Virus record (IMG/VR): IMGVR_UViG_3300021962_000181
Location: 1 to 47,757 of that record
Source of the DNA: a virus
DNA length: 47,757 nucleotides
Strand: one strand, 5' to 3'
Below the pieces are notes generated by a model. The model worked only from the letters and a program-made list of their open reading frames with translations. It searched no databases and was not told the DNA's origin. The position numbers and the translations under genes are program-made. This document shows positions 40,304 through 47,757 of the stretch, piece after piece. Every line of letters starts with the position of its first letter. The stretch's first letter is position 1.

Positions 40304-41215
40304 ATGGTAGAAACTTCGGTTATAGATACACTTACAAGACTTTTTAAACACAAACCGTCTGTCCAAAAGGGCGGAACGGAGTTGATGTTTTTTTGTCCCA
40401 ATTGTAATCACTATAAAAGGAAGTTGAACGTAAACACAACTACAGGTTATTATCACTGTTGGGTTTGTAATTTTAGTGGAAAAGGATTCAAGAGTCTTCT
40501 TAACAAAATCAAAGCTCCCGCAGAGTATTATGAATCTTTGTGCAAGATCAAGGCTCCTAGATCAATTAAGAGTGATGTAAAGAAACTACATCTACCGTGG
40601 GAATTCAAACCGTTGTATCTTCACGATCATGATGTGATGTATAAACACGCTTTGAACTATTGTTTGAAACGTGGATTGAGTGTGTATGACATAGTTCGTT
40701 ACAACATAGGTTACTGTCCTTGTGGTCAGTTTAAGAACCGTGTTGTAGTTCCTTCATATTCTGCAACGGGTGAACTAAACTTTTTTTGTGGTAGAGATAT
40801 CTATGAAAGTAAGATGAAATATAGATTGTGTGAATCTACCAAAGATGTAATTGGATTTGAAATGTTCACAGACTTTAGTAAGCCTGTGACCCTAGTTGAA
40901 GGTGTATTTGACGCATTTTCTGTAAAATACAACGTGGTTCCGTTGTTTGGAAAAACCATGTCCAATAAACTCAAGGCTAAGATGACTACACAAAGGCCTC
41001 CTAGAGTAAATGTATTGTTGGACAACGATGCAATCAAGAGTAGTTTGGACATATGTCAATTTTTGGTATACAACGGCATCGATACACATCTTGTATTATT
41101 GGATGGTAAAGATCCAAATGAACTTGGACATAAAAATACTTGGAAAGCCATAGATGCCAGTGTTAAGATCTCCGAAAGCGATTTATTCAAATTGAAAATT
41201 AAACACAAGTTATGA
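40304..41215 (+). CDS. 61: DNA primase, gp61/DnaG-like
   Basis: This 303-residue primase would lay RNA primers for lagging-strand synthesis together with a gp41-type helicase, which is not in the window. The N-terminal zinc finger is CPNC (from Cys31) paired with HCWVC about 20 residues later. The TOPRIM core follows: VTLVEGVFDAFSV with the catalytic Glu (about residue 198), then VNVLLDNDA (D-x-D, about residue 240) and HLVLLDGKDPNELG. Length and order match T4 gp61 (342) on the short side. The gene ends in an ATGA overlap with the SbcD/SbcC fusion. Confidence 0.88.
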   Translation: MVETSVIDTLTRLFKHKPSVQKGGTELMFFCPNCNHYKRKLNVNTTTGYYHCWVCNFSGKGFKSLLNKIKAPAEYYESLCKIKAPRSIKSDVKKLHLPWEFKPLYLHDHDVMYKHALNYCLKRGLSVYDIVRYNIGYCPCGQFKNRVVVPSYSATGELNFFCGRDIYESKMKYRLCESTKDVIGFEMFTDFSKPVTLVEGVFDAFSVKYNVVPLFGKTMSNKLKAKMTTQRPPRVNVLLDNDAIKSSLDICQFLVYNGIDTHLVLLDGKDPNELGHKNTWKAIDASVKISESDLFKLKIKHKL

Positions 41216-44200
41216 TAGTATTAAAAAACACAGATAGTAAGATCGACAATGTGATTCAGGTGTCTGATATTCATATTCGTCTGACAAAGCGCCATGAAGA
41301 ATATACTTCTGTATTCGAACGTTTTTATACTGTCTTGGACAAAATCAAGAAGAATACAAACTTGGTGTGCGTTATCACGGGTGACGTATTTCACAACAAG
41401 AGTGATCTAAGTCCCGAGTGTGTCAAAATTGGTAGTGACTTTTTGAAGAACTGTGCGGATCGTGTTCCTACCATCTTGATTGCTGGTAACCACGATGCTA
41501 CACTAGCTAATAAAAGCAGACTCGATTGTTTGACTCCGATTGTTGATGCTCTTCAACACCCCAACCTTTATTATCTCAAGCAAAGCGAAGTGTTTCGTTA
41601 CGAAAACATTTTGTTCAATCACTTTAGTGTGTTTGATGAATGTGATAAGTATATCAAGTATGATTCTATCCCAGATAAGCACAAACTATCAACGGATCAT
41701 CACGTTGCGTTGTTTCACGGGCCAGTAAATGATGCGGTTACAGATGTTGGTTATACTGTGAGTAACAGAACCATCGTGAACGATCTGTTTGATGGTCATC
41801 ATATTGCGATGTTAGGTGATATTCATAAACATCAGATTCTTCAAGAGTATAATGAAGATGAAAACAAGCCTGTGATTGTTTATGCTGGATCGATGATTCA
41901 ACAGAACCATGGTGAGGAACTCAAGGGTCATGGATTCTTGTTGTGGGATCTAAAGCGTAAGTTGTTTAAACACTATGAACTTCCCAATGATTATGGTTTC
42001 TATACCATTGAAATCAACAAGGGTAAGTTGATCACCGATATTGCGGATATTCCCAAGAAGGCTCGTATCAGAACCAAGTGTTTTGAATCGATTCCATCAC
42101 AAGTAAAAGAAGTGATTAATGAGATCAAGGACAAGTGTGAAATTCTTGAGTCAACATTTATTCGTATTGATGAATTTGACAATAATACAACTAAGATCAA
42201 TCAGGTTCTTGATATCCATAACATCTTTAATGTTGATTATCAAAACAAATTGATTGAAGATACGTTGGTGTCTAAGAAGACCAACAAGACTTTGATTGAT
42301 AAAGTAAAGGAACTAAACAAGAATATTAATCTTCAAATTCCTAAAGATAAAACTCCAAAGAACATTCGATGGAAGCCTAAGACTTTTGAGTTTGACAATA
42401 TGTTCAGTTATGGTGAAAGTAACTACATTGACTTTACCAAACTAAAGGGAACCATTGGTTTGTTTGCTCCTAATGCTAGTGGTAAATCTAGCATCATGGA
42501 CGCACTTGCATTTTGTGTATTCGACAAGTTCAGTAAGGGATATAAAGCGGTTCATGTTCTCAACACACAAAAGATGAGCTTCAAGTGTAAGTTCAATTTT
42601 GAAGTCAGTGGTGTTGATTACTTCATTGAACGTGAAGGTAAAGCCGATAAGAAGGGTGCAGTCAAGGTTGATGTCAAGTTCTATAAGATCGACAAGGATG
42701 GTCAAGAGGTGCCTTTGAATGGTGAAGCACGTAGATCAACCAACGATATTATTAGAGACTATGTTGGAACCTATGATGACTTTATCTTGACGGTGTTGAG
42801 TATTCAGAACAGTAAGGCTGGGTCATTTATTGATCTTGGTCAGACTGAACGTAAGGATTTGTTGTGTCAATTTATGGGTCTTAATATCTTTGATCAACTC
42901 TATAATATTGCGAATGAAAACTTCAAAGAGACCAATACATTGTTGAAGAATATCAGTAAAGACCAACTTGAATCGGATCTTACTAATATCTCTGGTAGTA
43001 TTGATATTAATTTGACAAACATTGCCACATTCAATTCCGAGTTAAAGACACTAGAGTCCCAGAAAGAAGAACATAACAATCACTTACTTCAACTCAGCAA
43101 GAATATTGTTAAGTTGGATTCTATTAAGTCTGTCGATATTACCGATCTGGAAAAAGATAAGATTGAACATGGAAAAAACATTGGTAAGTTCGAATCTTCA
43201 ATTGCGGATAATAAGACCAAGTTAGAAGAAGTTGAATCTCAAATCACTTCATTGAGTTCGTCATTGAAGTTGTGTGAGAACATTGAGACTACTTATCAAG
43301 AATATAAGACTGTGAAGAAAGAACAAGAAACAAAACAGTCTCAGATTGATCAATTGAAGTTTGTCATAAAGACCAAGGTTGATAAACTCAAGAAACTTGA
43401 AGAACATAAGTATGATCCTAATTGTGAATACTGTGTTAATAACGTATTCGTGAAGGATGCTATTGCAACAAAACAAGACCTTGAAAATGAAAAGATCAAT
43501 GCTTCTAACATCATTGCTGAGTTTAACAAAATAAAAGCAAAGGTAGAAGAATTTGGTGATATTGAGACAAGGTATCAAAATTGTCAAAGCACCAATAACG
43601 ATAGAATCAAATTGGAAAAACGTCGTGAAATATTGACCACATCAATTCTGCGTGATGAAAATTATTTGATTACGTTGAAAAACAAATTAAAGGAGACTAT
43701 TGATAGTATTGATGCGTTCTATAAGAACAAAGATACTATTGAAAATAATCAGAAATTGTTGAATGAGATTGAAGAACACAAGGGTCTGATCAAAGATATT
43801 GAATTGGAAATTAAGTCTGTAAATTCCAAGTTGTTTAACATTTCTACTGAGAAAGGTAGATTGGAGTTGCAGTATAAGAATACTACTGATCAGTTGAATA
43901 AAGTAAAGGAGTTGGAAGATTCCTACGAAGCATACAAACTGTATACGTCAATTATAAGCCGTGACGGTATTCCATATGATGTTATTACCAAGACTTTGCC
44001 TGAGATCGAAAAGGAAGTTAACAATATTCTTCATCAAATTGTGGAGTTTAGTGTAACTCTTCAGACTGACGGTAAGAACATTATGACCAACATTGTTTAT
44101 GATGACAAACGTTGGCCGCTTGAAATGGCTAGTGGTATGGAGAAGTTCATTAGTGGACTAGCTATCAGAGTCGCTTTGATTAATATTAGCAATTTGCCGA

Positions 44201-44403
44201 GACCCAATATTATATGTATTGATGAAGGTTTTGGTTGTGCTGATAGTGATCACTTGGGTCAAATGGGATCGTTATTTACATATTTAAAACACCAATTTGA
44301 ATTTATCTGGGTTATTAGCCATCTTGATCAAATGAGAGACATGGTTGATCAACAGTTGGAGATAAAGAAAGAAAATGGGTATAGCAAGATCGATTTTCGG
44401 TGA
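41212..44403 (+). CDS. SbcD-SbcC (gp47-gp46) fusion nuclease-ATPase
   Basis: One 1063-residue chain carries what T4 makes as two proteins, the Mre11-like nuclease gp47 and the Rad50-like ATPase gp46, used in recombination-dependent replication and host DNA breakdown. Residues 1-330 are the metallophosphoesterase: VSDIHIR, TGDVFHNK, AGNHDAT, HGPVND, GDIHKHQ. From about 390 the ABC half begins, with Walker A APNASGKSS (about 418-426), two coiled-coil arms round a zinc hook CEYC (about 739), the signature ASGMEKFISGL (about 973), Walker B IICIDEGFG (about 1000) and VISHLDQM. No stop or frameshift divides them. It is coupled by ATGA to the primase. Confidence 0.92.
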   Translation: MIVLKNTDSKIDNVIQVSDIHIRLTKRHEEYTSVFERFYTVLDKIKKNTNLVCVITGDVFHNKSDLSPECVKIGSDFLKNCADRVPTILIAGNHDATLANKSRLDCLTPIVDALQHPNLYYLKQSEVFRYENILFNHFSVFDECDKYIKYDSIPDKHKLSTDHHVALFHGPVNDAVTDVGYTVSNRTIVNDLFDGHHIAMLGDIHKHQILQEYNEDENKPVIVYAGSMIQQNHGEELKGHGFLLWDLKRKLFKHYELPNDYGFYTIEINKGKLITDIADIPKKARIRTKCFESIPSQVKEVINEIKDKCEILESTFIRIDEFDNNTTKINQVLDIHNIFNVDYQNKLIEDTLVSKKTNKTLIDKVKELNKNINLQIPKDKTPKNIRWKPKTFEFDNMFSYGESNYIDFTKLKGTIGLFAPNASGKSSIMDALAFCVFDKFSKGYKAVHVLNTQKMSFKCKFNFEVSGVDYFIEREGKADKKGAVKVDVKFYKIDKDGQEVPLNGEARRSTNDIIRDYVGTYDDFILTVLSIQNSKAGSFIDLGQTERKDLLCQFMGLNIFDQLYNIANENFKETNTLLKNISKDQLESDLTNISGSIDINLTNIATFNSELKTLESQKEEHNNHLLQLSKNIVKLDSIKSVDITDLEKDKIEHGKNIGKFESSIADNKTKLEEVESQITSLSSSLKLCENIETTYQEYKTVKKEQETKQSQIDQLKFVIKTKVDKLKKLEEHKYDPNCEYCVNNVFVKDAIATKQDLENEKINASNIIAEFNKIKAKVEEFGDIETRYQNCQSTNNDRIKLEKRREILTTSILRDENYLITLKNKLKETIDSIDAFYKNKDTIENNQKLLNEIEEHKGLIKDIELEIKSVNSKLFNISTEKGRLELQYKNTTDQLNKVKELEDSYEAYKLYTSIISRDGIPYDVITKTLPEIEKEVNNILHQIVEFSVTLQTDGKNIMTNIVYDDKRWPLEMASGMEKFISGLAIRVALINISNLPRPNIICIDEGFGCADSDHLGQMGSLFTYLKHQFEFIWVISHLDQMRDMVDQQLEIKKENGYSKIDFR

Positions 44404-44420
44404 AAAAAGTTAAAAGTGTA

Positions 44421-44428
44421 TATAAATA
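44421..44428 (+). promoter_or_regulatory. T4-type late promoter TATAAATA
   Basis: This is an exact match to the T4 late -10 element, 18 nt after the nuclease stop. Together with the octamer at 44454 it could drive the sheath gene, with a leader of about 80 nt. Confidence 0.5.
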
Positions 44429-44453
44429 GTTAGGTGTTCCACTTTTTTGGCAA

Positions 44454-44461
44454 TATTTATA
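44454..44461 (+). promoter_or_regulatory. Octamer TATTTATA upstream of sheath
   Basis: TATTTATA lies 53 nt before the sheath ATG. Downstream, AACTTT pairs with AAAGTT in a small hairpin, then an SD-like AAAGGAA precedes the start. The sheath is one of few genes here with both a leader and an SD sequence. Confidence 0.45.
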
Positions 44462-44514
44462 AAGTAAACATAACTTTTTGTAAAGTTAAGTTGACCCTGA
44501 AAGGAATATAAATT

Positions 44515-47500
44515 ATGCCAATTCAAGAAGGTGGACGATGGAGTCCAACACAAAATATAGTAAGTCCTGGTGTTTTCACCAGAGAAAATGACTTATCGGG
44601 GCTAGCCCAAGGCGTAGCCAACATAGGTGGTGCAATCGTGGCTCCGTTCGCCGACGGACCTGCGTTTTTCCCAAGCGTGATCACAGACGTAGCAACACTA
44701 GAACAAAGATTCGGTATTGCTGACGGTGTATACTACGGTCCCTACACTGCAAAAGAATACCTCTTACAACAAGGTATCGTAACCATAGTTCGTGTCGGCG
44801 GATTGACTGGTTACTGGCAAAAGAACCCATTGGTGGTTTATGCTGAACCAGGTCAATGGCTTAGAACTTGGGATATTGGTGCTTTGACTACCGCTTCGTT
44901 TATGTATTTGAATAGTGGTGACTACACTGCTAATCTTCAATACGTTCACAGTGCTTCATCATGGGAAATCGAACCAAGTGCTTTAGTAAGAACCAATCCG
45001 CTTGCAGGTATCTGGATCACTGGTTCTAATACAACAAACCAACAAATTGCTGATTTCGTTGGTGCAAATTCAAGTTTGGAATACATCAATGATTTGTCTG
45101 CTTCTCTCGTAGCATTGAAAGATGCTGGTAAGTTGGTAAGTTTGACTACTTACAATGCTTATTCAGCATTTAGTGCCTCGGTTGTCGCAGCTGGACTTAA
45201 AGTCACCCCATCAGGTGGTGGTTCAGATCACGCTTTGGCATGGTTTGACGTAACTCAATGGGCACCATATGGTTATGTTTACAAGTCTGGTTCTGGTGCA
45301 TGGAGCACATTCCAAATTGATGATAACATTACTGGCAACATAGTCAACGGATTCCCAACTAACTCTGGATCTTATTTGACTGCTTCTATCATCAAGGTTA
45401 ACAATCAACAAGTTACCTTCCCATTCGTAGCATTGTCAACAAGTGTAGGTTCGAACGCTACAGTTTGTTCTCACAAAGAAACTGGTGCTAATACTACTTC
45501 TTCTCCATATTTCTATCCAACCTTTGATTGTTCTTACTTGACAATCAGTGGTAGCATTAATGCAAGATTTGGTAGTGCTGCTTTGACCAGTGGATTCCCA
45601 TCCAACTACAATGGAACTGGTAATTTGAGTGGTAGTAAGTTGTATGCTGGTAAGCAAGTAAGTCTTGGAACTGTCGAGACTGCTCAGCTCAGCAGACGTT
45701 TCTACGGTGCTACTCACTTGGCTCCGTCTGGATCTGCTGGATTGTATTTCTACTTGAGTTCTAGTGCTCAAGGAAGTAGCACCGCTACAACAGAGACTCA
45801 AATTGCTACAGCAATTGCAGAAAGCACCGAAGTATCATTCTTGTTGACTTCAAGTTTGTTGAACCTTGGTTCTACAACTTCTAACATCGCATTGGAATAT
45901 GACCAAGATACGTTTGATGCTACAAGCGACTTGTATATTAAGAGTGGTAGCTTTGCTACTGTTCGTAGTGCCGCAACTTGCGGTGCCGCATTGAGATTCT
46001 TGGGTCTTGTAAGTGGTTCTTACGGAGCATTTACAGGCAACTTCGAAGCTGATGGTTCGGGTGGTTCAGATCCATGTAATCCATCTACAACAGGTCGTCA
46101 ACCAGTTGTGCTCGCAGTATTGGCTAACACCCAAAATGCTTCGACACAATTCAGTAGCGATTATGAAGTATACGGATTTGACACTTCTACTGTAAGTCAA
46201 TTGACCAGTTCAGTATATCCATATCAAGGTATTGTCAATCCAAACGACAACGTTTATCAACTTATCTTGAGATACAACTGGACTGATACAAACGGTGTGG
46301 TTTCTGACGGAACCTACGGTTATTATGACTTCAGCTTGAATGAAGATGACAACAACTATATCAAGGACGTATTCGGAATTGATCCAACTGTTGGTAATCC
46401 ATCTAAGCAAATTGCTGGTCAAAAGGTAGAGGCTGCATATAACTACATCCTCTTCGAAGACACCATCAAGAAGTTTATTGCTGAAAAGACTCGTCCAAAT
46501 GCTGAGGGTGGTGGTTGGAGATTGTTGGTAGCAACTGCTCCATCTGCTTCGTTTAGTGTTGGTGAGTCTATGAAGTTCTTGGATCAATACTCACTAGATC
46601 CTAACAGTGGTGATTCACAATTTGCTATCACAAATGCGAAGACCCCATGGTTCTATAGTCAACAAATTGCTCCATTCAAGGGAAGTGCTGATGAAGCAGC
46701 TGTTCCTACCAAGTTCAAGTTGTTCAAGGTTCACACTCTCAGTGACGGTAGCTTGAGTAACAAGAAGTATAAGATCGAAATTAGCAACGTTAAGTTGGCT
46801 GGAACTGTTCCAGGCAGCAATTGGGGTTCATTCACTCTTGCTGTTCGTGCTTACAGTGATACCGACAAACGTCCTAAGTATCTTGAAATCTTCCAAAACT
46901 TGAACCTCGACCCAGACAGTGCAAACTTCATTGCACGTCGTATTGGTGATCGTTACGCATACATTACCTTCGCTGGTAAGATTGTAGAATACGGAACTTA
47001 CGTTAACTTGAGTCAGTTTATCAGAATCGAAATGACCGACATTGCTTATCCAGAAGTAGTCGTTCCTTACGGTTTCGAATCATACTCTGCTCCAGTAAAC
47101 GGAACTCTAAGCAACATGTTGCCAGCAGTTCGTTACAGTAAGGCAAGTATCTATGGTCTCGCACCTGGTAAGTATCCATCTGGAACTGTGTTTGGTGATG
47201 TTCCAGAAAGTGGTGCTCAAATCGCTGCTTTGTATCCTACCGCTTCGTTTGGAGTAGGTGTCGCAAATGATACAAAACAATACTTCAAGCCTCTTCCATC
47301 CTACGGTGGTTCAGATCAAAACGGTGAAAACATCGACTTTGATTTGGAAGCAAAGGTATGGGGAACAGCAGACTGTTCTTACTATGCTCAAGGCGTATCG
47401 GCAAGCACCGGTTCGTTACTTGCTCCAAGTTTGAGTGGTAGTATTCCATCGGTATACGATCCAGTCAATGAATCTACTTACGTAAGACTTCGTAAGTTTA

Positions 47501-47757
47501 TCGTAGGTTTCCAAGGTGGATTTGAAGGTCAATGGCCAGCAATTCCAATCAACGTTGGATCTGATATTACTGCTGGTAATACTCAAGGTTTGGATTGCAC
47601 AAACATTACAAGCCCAGGTAGTATCGCATACAAACAATGTATCGCTGCTCTCGGTAATGCCGATGAGTTTGATATCAACTTGATCGTGTTGCCAGGTATC
47701 TTCCGTGAACAACACAGCTATGTCACCGAGATCACCATTGATATGTGTGAAGCTCGT
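44515..47757 (+). CDS. 18: Tail sheath protein, gp18-like (3' end cut by window)
   Basis: An open frame runs from the ATG at 44515 to the last base without a stop (1081 codons visible). The start (MPIQEGGRWSPTQNIVSPGV, then FTRENDLSG) and the late segments QCIAALGNADEFDINLIVLP and GIFREQH...EITIDMCEAR match the contractile sheath family, whose subunits polymerise round the tail tube and contract on infection. T4 gp18 has 659 residues, so this one is much longer. The extra length is Ser/Thr/Gly-rich material in the first 800 residues, probably surface domains. A good SD and two promoter-like boxes precede it, in keeping with high expression. Confidence 0.9.
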   Translation, partial: MPIQEGGRWSPTQNIVSPGVFTRENDLSGLAQGVANIGGAIVAPFADGPAFFPSVITDVATLEQRFGIADGVYYGPYTAKEYLLQQGIVTIVRVGGLTGYWQKNPLVVYAEPGQWLRTWDIGALTTASFMYLNSGDYTANLQYVHSASSWEIEPSALVRTNPLAGIWITGSNTTNQQIADFVGANSSLEYINDLSASLVALKDAGKLVSLTTYNAYSAFSASVVAAGLKVTPSGGGSDHALAWFDVTQWAPYGYVYKSGSGAWSTFQIDDNITGNIVNGFPTNSGSYLTASIIKVNNQQVTFPFVALSTSVGSNATVCSHKETGANTTSSPYFYPTFDCSYLTISGSINARFGSAALTSGFPSNYNGTGNLSGSKLYAGKQVSLGTVETAQLSRRFYGATHLAPSGSAGLYFYLSSSAQGSSTATTETQIATAIAESTEVSFLLTSSLLNLGSTTSNIALEYDQDTFDATSDLYIKSGSFATVRSAATCGAALRFLGLVSGSYGAFTGNFEADGSGGSDPCNPSTTGRQPVVLAVLANTQNASTQFSSDYEVYGFDTSTVSQLTSSVYPYQGIVNPNDNVYQLILRYNWTDTNGVVSDGTYGYYDFSLNEDDNNYIKDVFGIDPTVGNPSKQIAGQKVEAAYNYILFEDTIKKFIAEKTRPNAEGGGWRLLVATAPSASFSVGESMKFLDQYSLDPNSGDSQFAITNAKTPWFYSQQIAPFKGSADEAAVPTKFKLFKVHTLSDGSLSNKKYKIEISNVKLAGTVPGSNWGSFTLAVRAYSDTDKRPKYLEIFQNLNLDPDSANFIARRIGDRYAYITFAGKIVEYGTYVNLSQFIRIEMTDIAYPEVVVPYGFESYSAPVNGTLSNMLPAVRYSKASIYGLAPGKYPSGTVFGDVPESGAQIAALYPTASFGVGVANDTKQYFKPLPSYGGSDQNGENIDFDLEAKVWGTADCSYYAQGVSASTGSLLAPSLSGSIPSVYDPVNESTYVRLRKFIVGFQGGFEGQWPAIPINVGSDITAGNTQGLDCTNITSPGSIAYKQCIAALGNADEFDINLIVLPGIFREQHSYVTEITIDMCEAR

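Noticed and set aside
1-47757. CRISPR array, insertion sequence, integrase or attachment site
   Set aside because: No regularly spaced direct repeats, terminal inverted repeats or recombinase genes were recognised.

Overview
The window is about 47.8 kb of an A+T-rich genome of a large T4-like contractile-tailed phage (Caudoviricetes, myovirus morphology). The evidence is a run of T4-type tail genes: a gp5-like spike, gp25-like and gp6-like baseplate wedge proteins, and a gp18-like sheath that runs off the right edge. With them are a gp55-like late sigma factor, a gp61-like primase, a RuvC-like resolvase and a fused gp47/gp46 (SbcD/SbcC) nuclease, plus PhoH and Hsp20, which are common in marine and freshwater T4-like phages. 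No integrase, insertion sequence or CRISPR array was seen. The host cannot be named from this sequence. Most starts lack a Shine-Dalgarno sequence.

Layout. (1) 1-2.4 kb: two putative glycosyltransferases, a cupin protein and a small exported protein, separated by structured intergenic DNA. (2) 2.4-3.2 kb: an RNA block with tRNA-Gly(UCC), a degenerate tRNA-like gene with anticodon CAU, and a complete tmRNA (ssrA) with a 20-residue tag ORF. (3) 3.2-6.2 kb: small accessory genes, two of them on the minus strand, then phoH. (4) 6.2-12.0 kb: three large fibre/adhesin proteins. The second ends in a peptidase S74 chaperone domain and the third in an intein-like Hint (BIL) domain. (5) 12.1-15.3 kb: hsp20, a membrane protein with coiled coil, small genes and the late sigma factor. 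(6) 15.4-29.2 kb: tail spike and baseplate operon. (7) 29.3-39.7 kb: tail-peripheral proteins. These include a protein with a roughly 154-residue Thr-Pro mucin-like stalk, followed at once by a sugar-modification operon (GlcNAc-transferase-like, GT4, small ORF, methyltransferase, GT-A-like), then an FG-GAP propeller protein with an EF-hand/dockerin-like loop. (8) 39.7-44.4 kb: recombination and replication genes. (9) 44.5 kb to the end: tail sheath, partial.

Expression. Two promoter classes seem visible. One is sigma70-like (TTGACA-16/18-TATAAT type; 4088-4115 matches the consensus exactly), in front of accessory and replication genes. The other is an octamer, TATTTAT(A/T), lying 1-5 nt before the start codon of many structural and accessory genes, often directly after a terminator; it may be the promoter read by the window's own late sigma factor. 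In both classes several transcripts would be leaderless or nearly so. Genes inside operons are packed with 4-nt ATGA overlaps.

Best candidates for something undescribed: the mucin-like stalk plus glycosylation operon, the self-processing (Hint and S74) adhesin pair, the start-codon-adjacent late promoter, and the phage tmRNA with its degenerate tRNA neighbour. All family assignments come from motif recognition by eye, without database searches.
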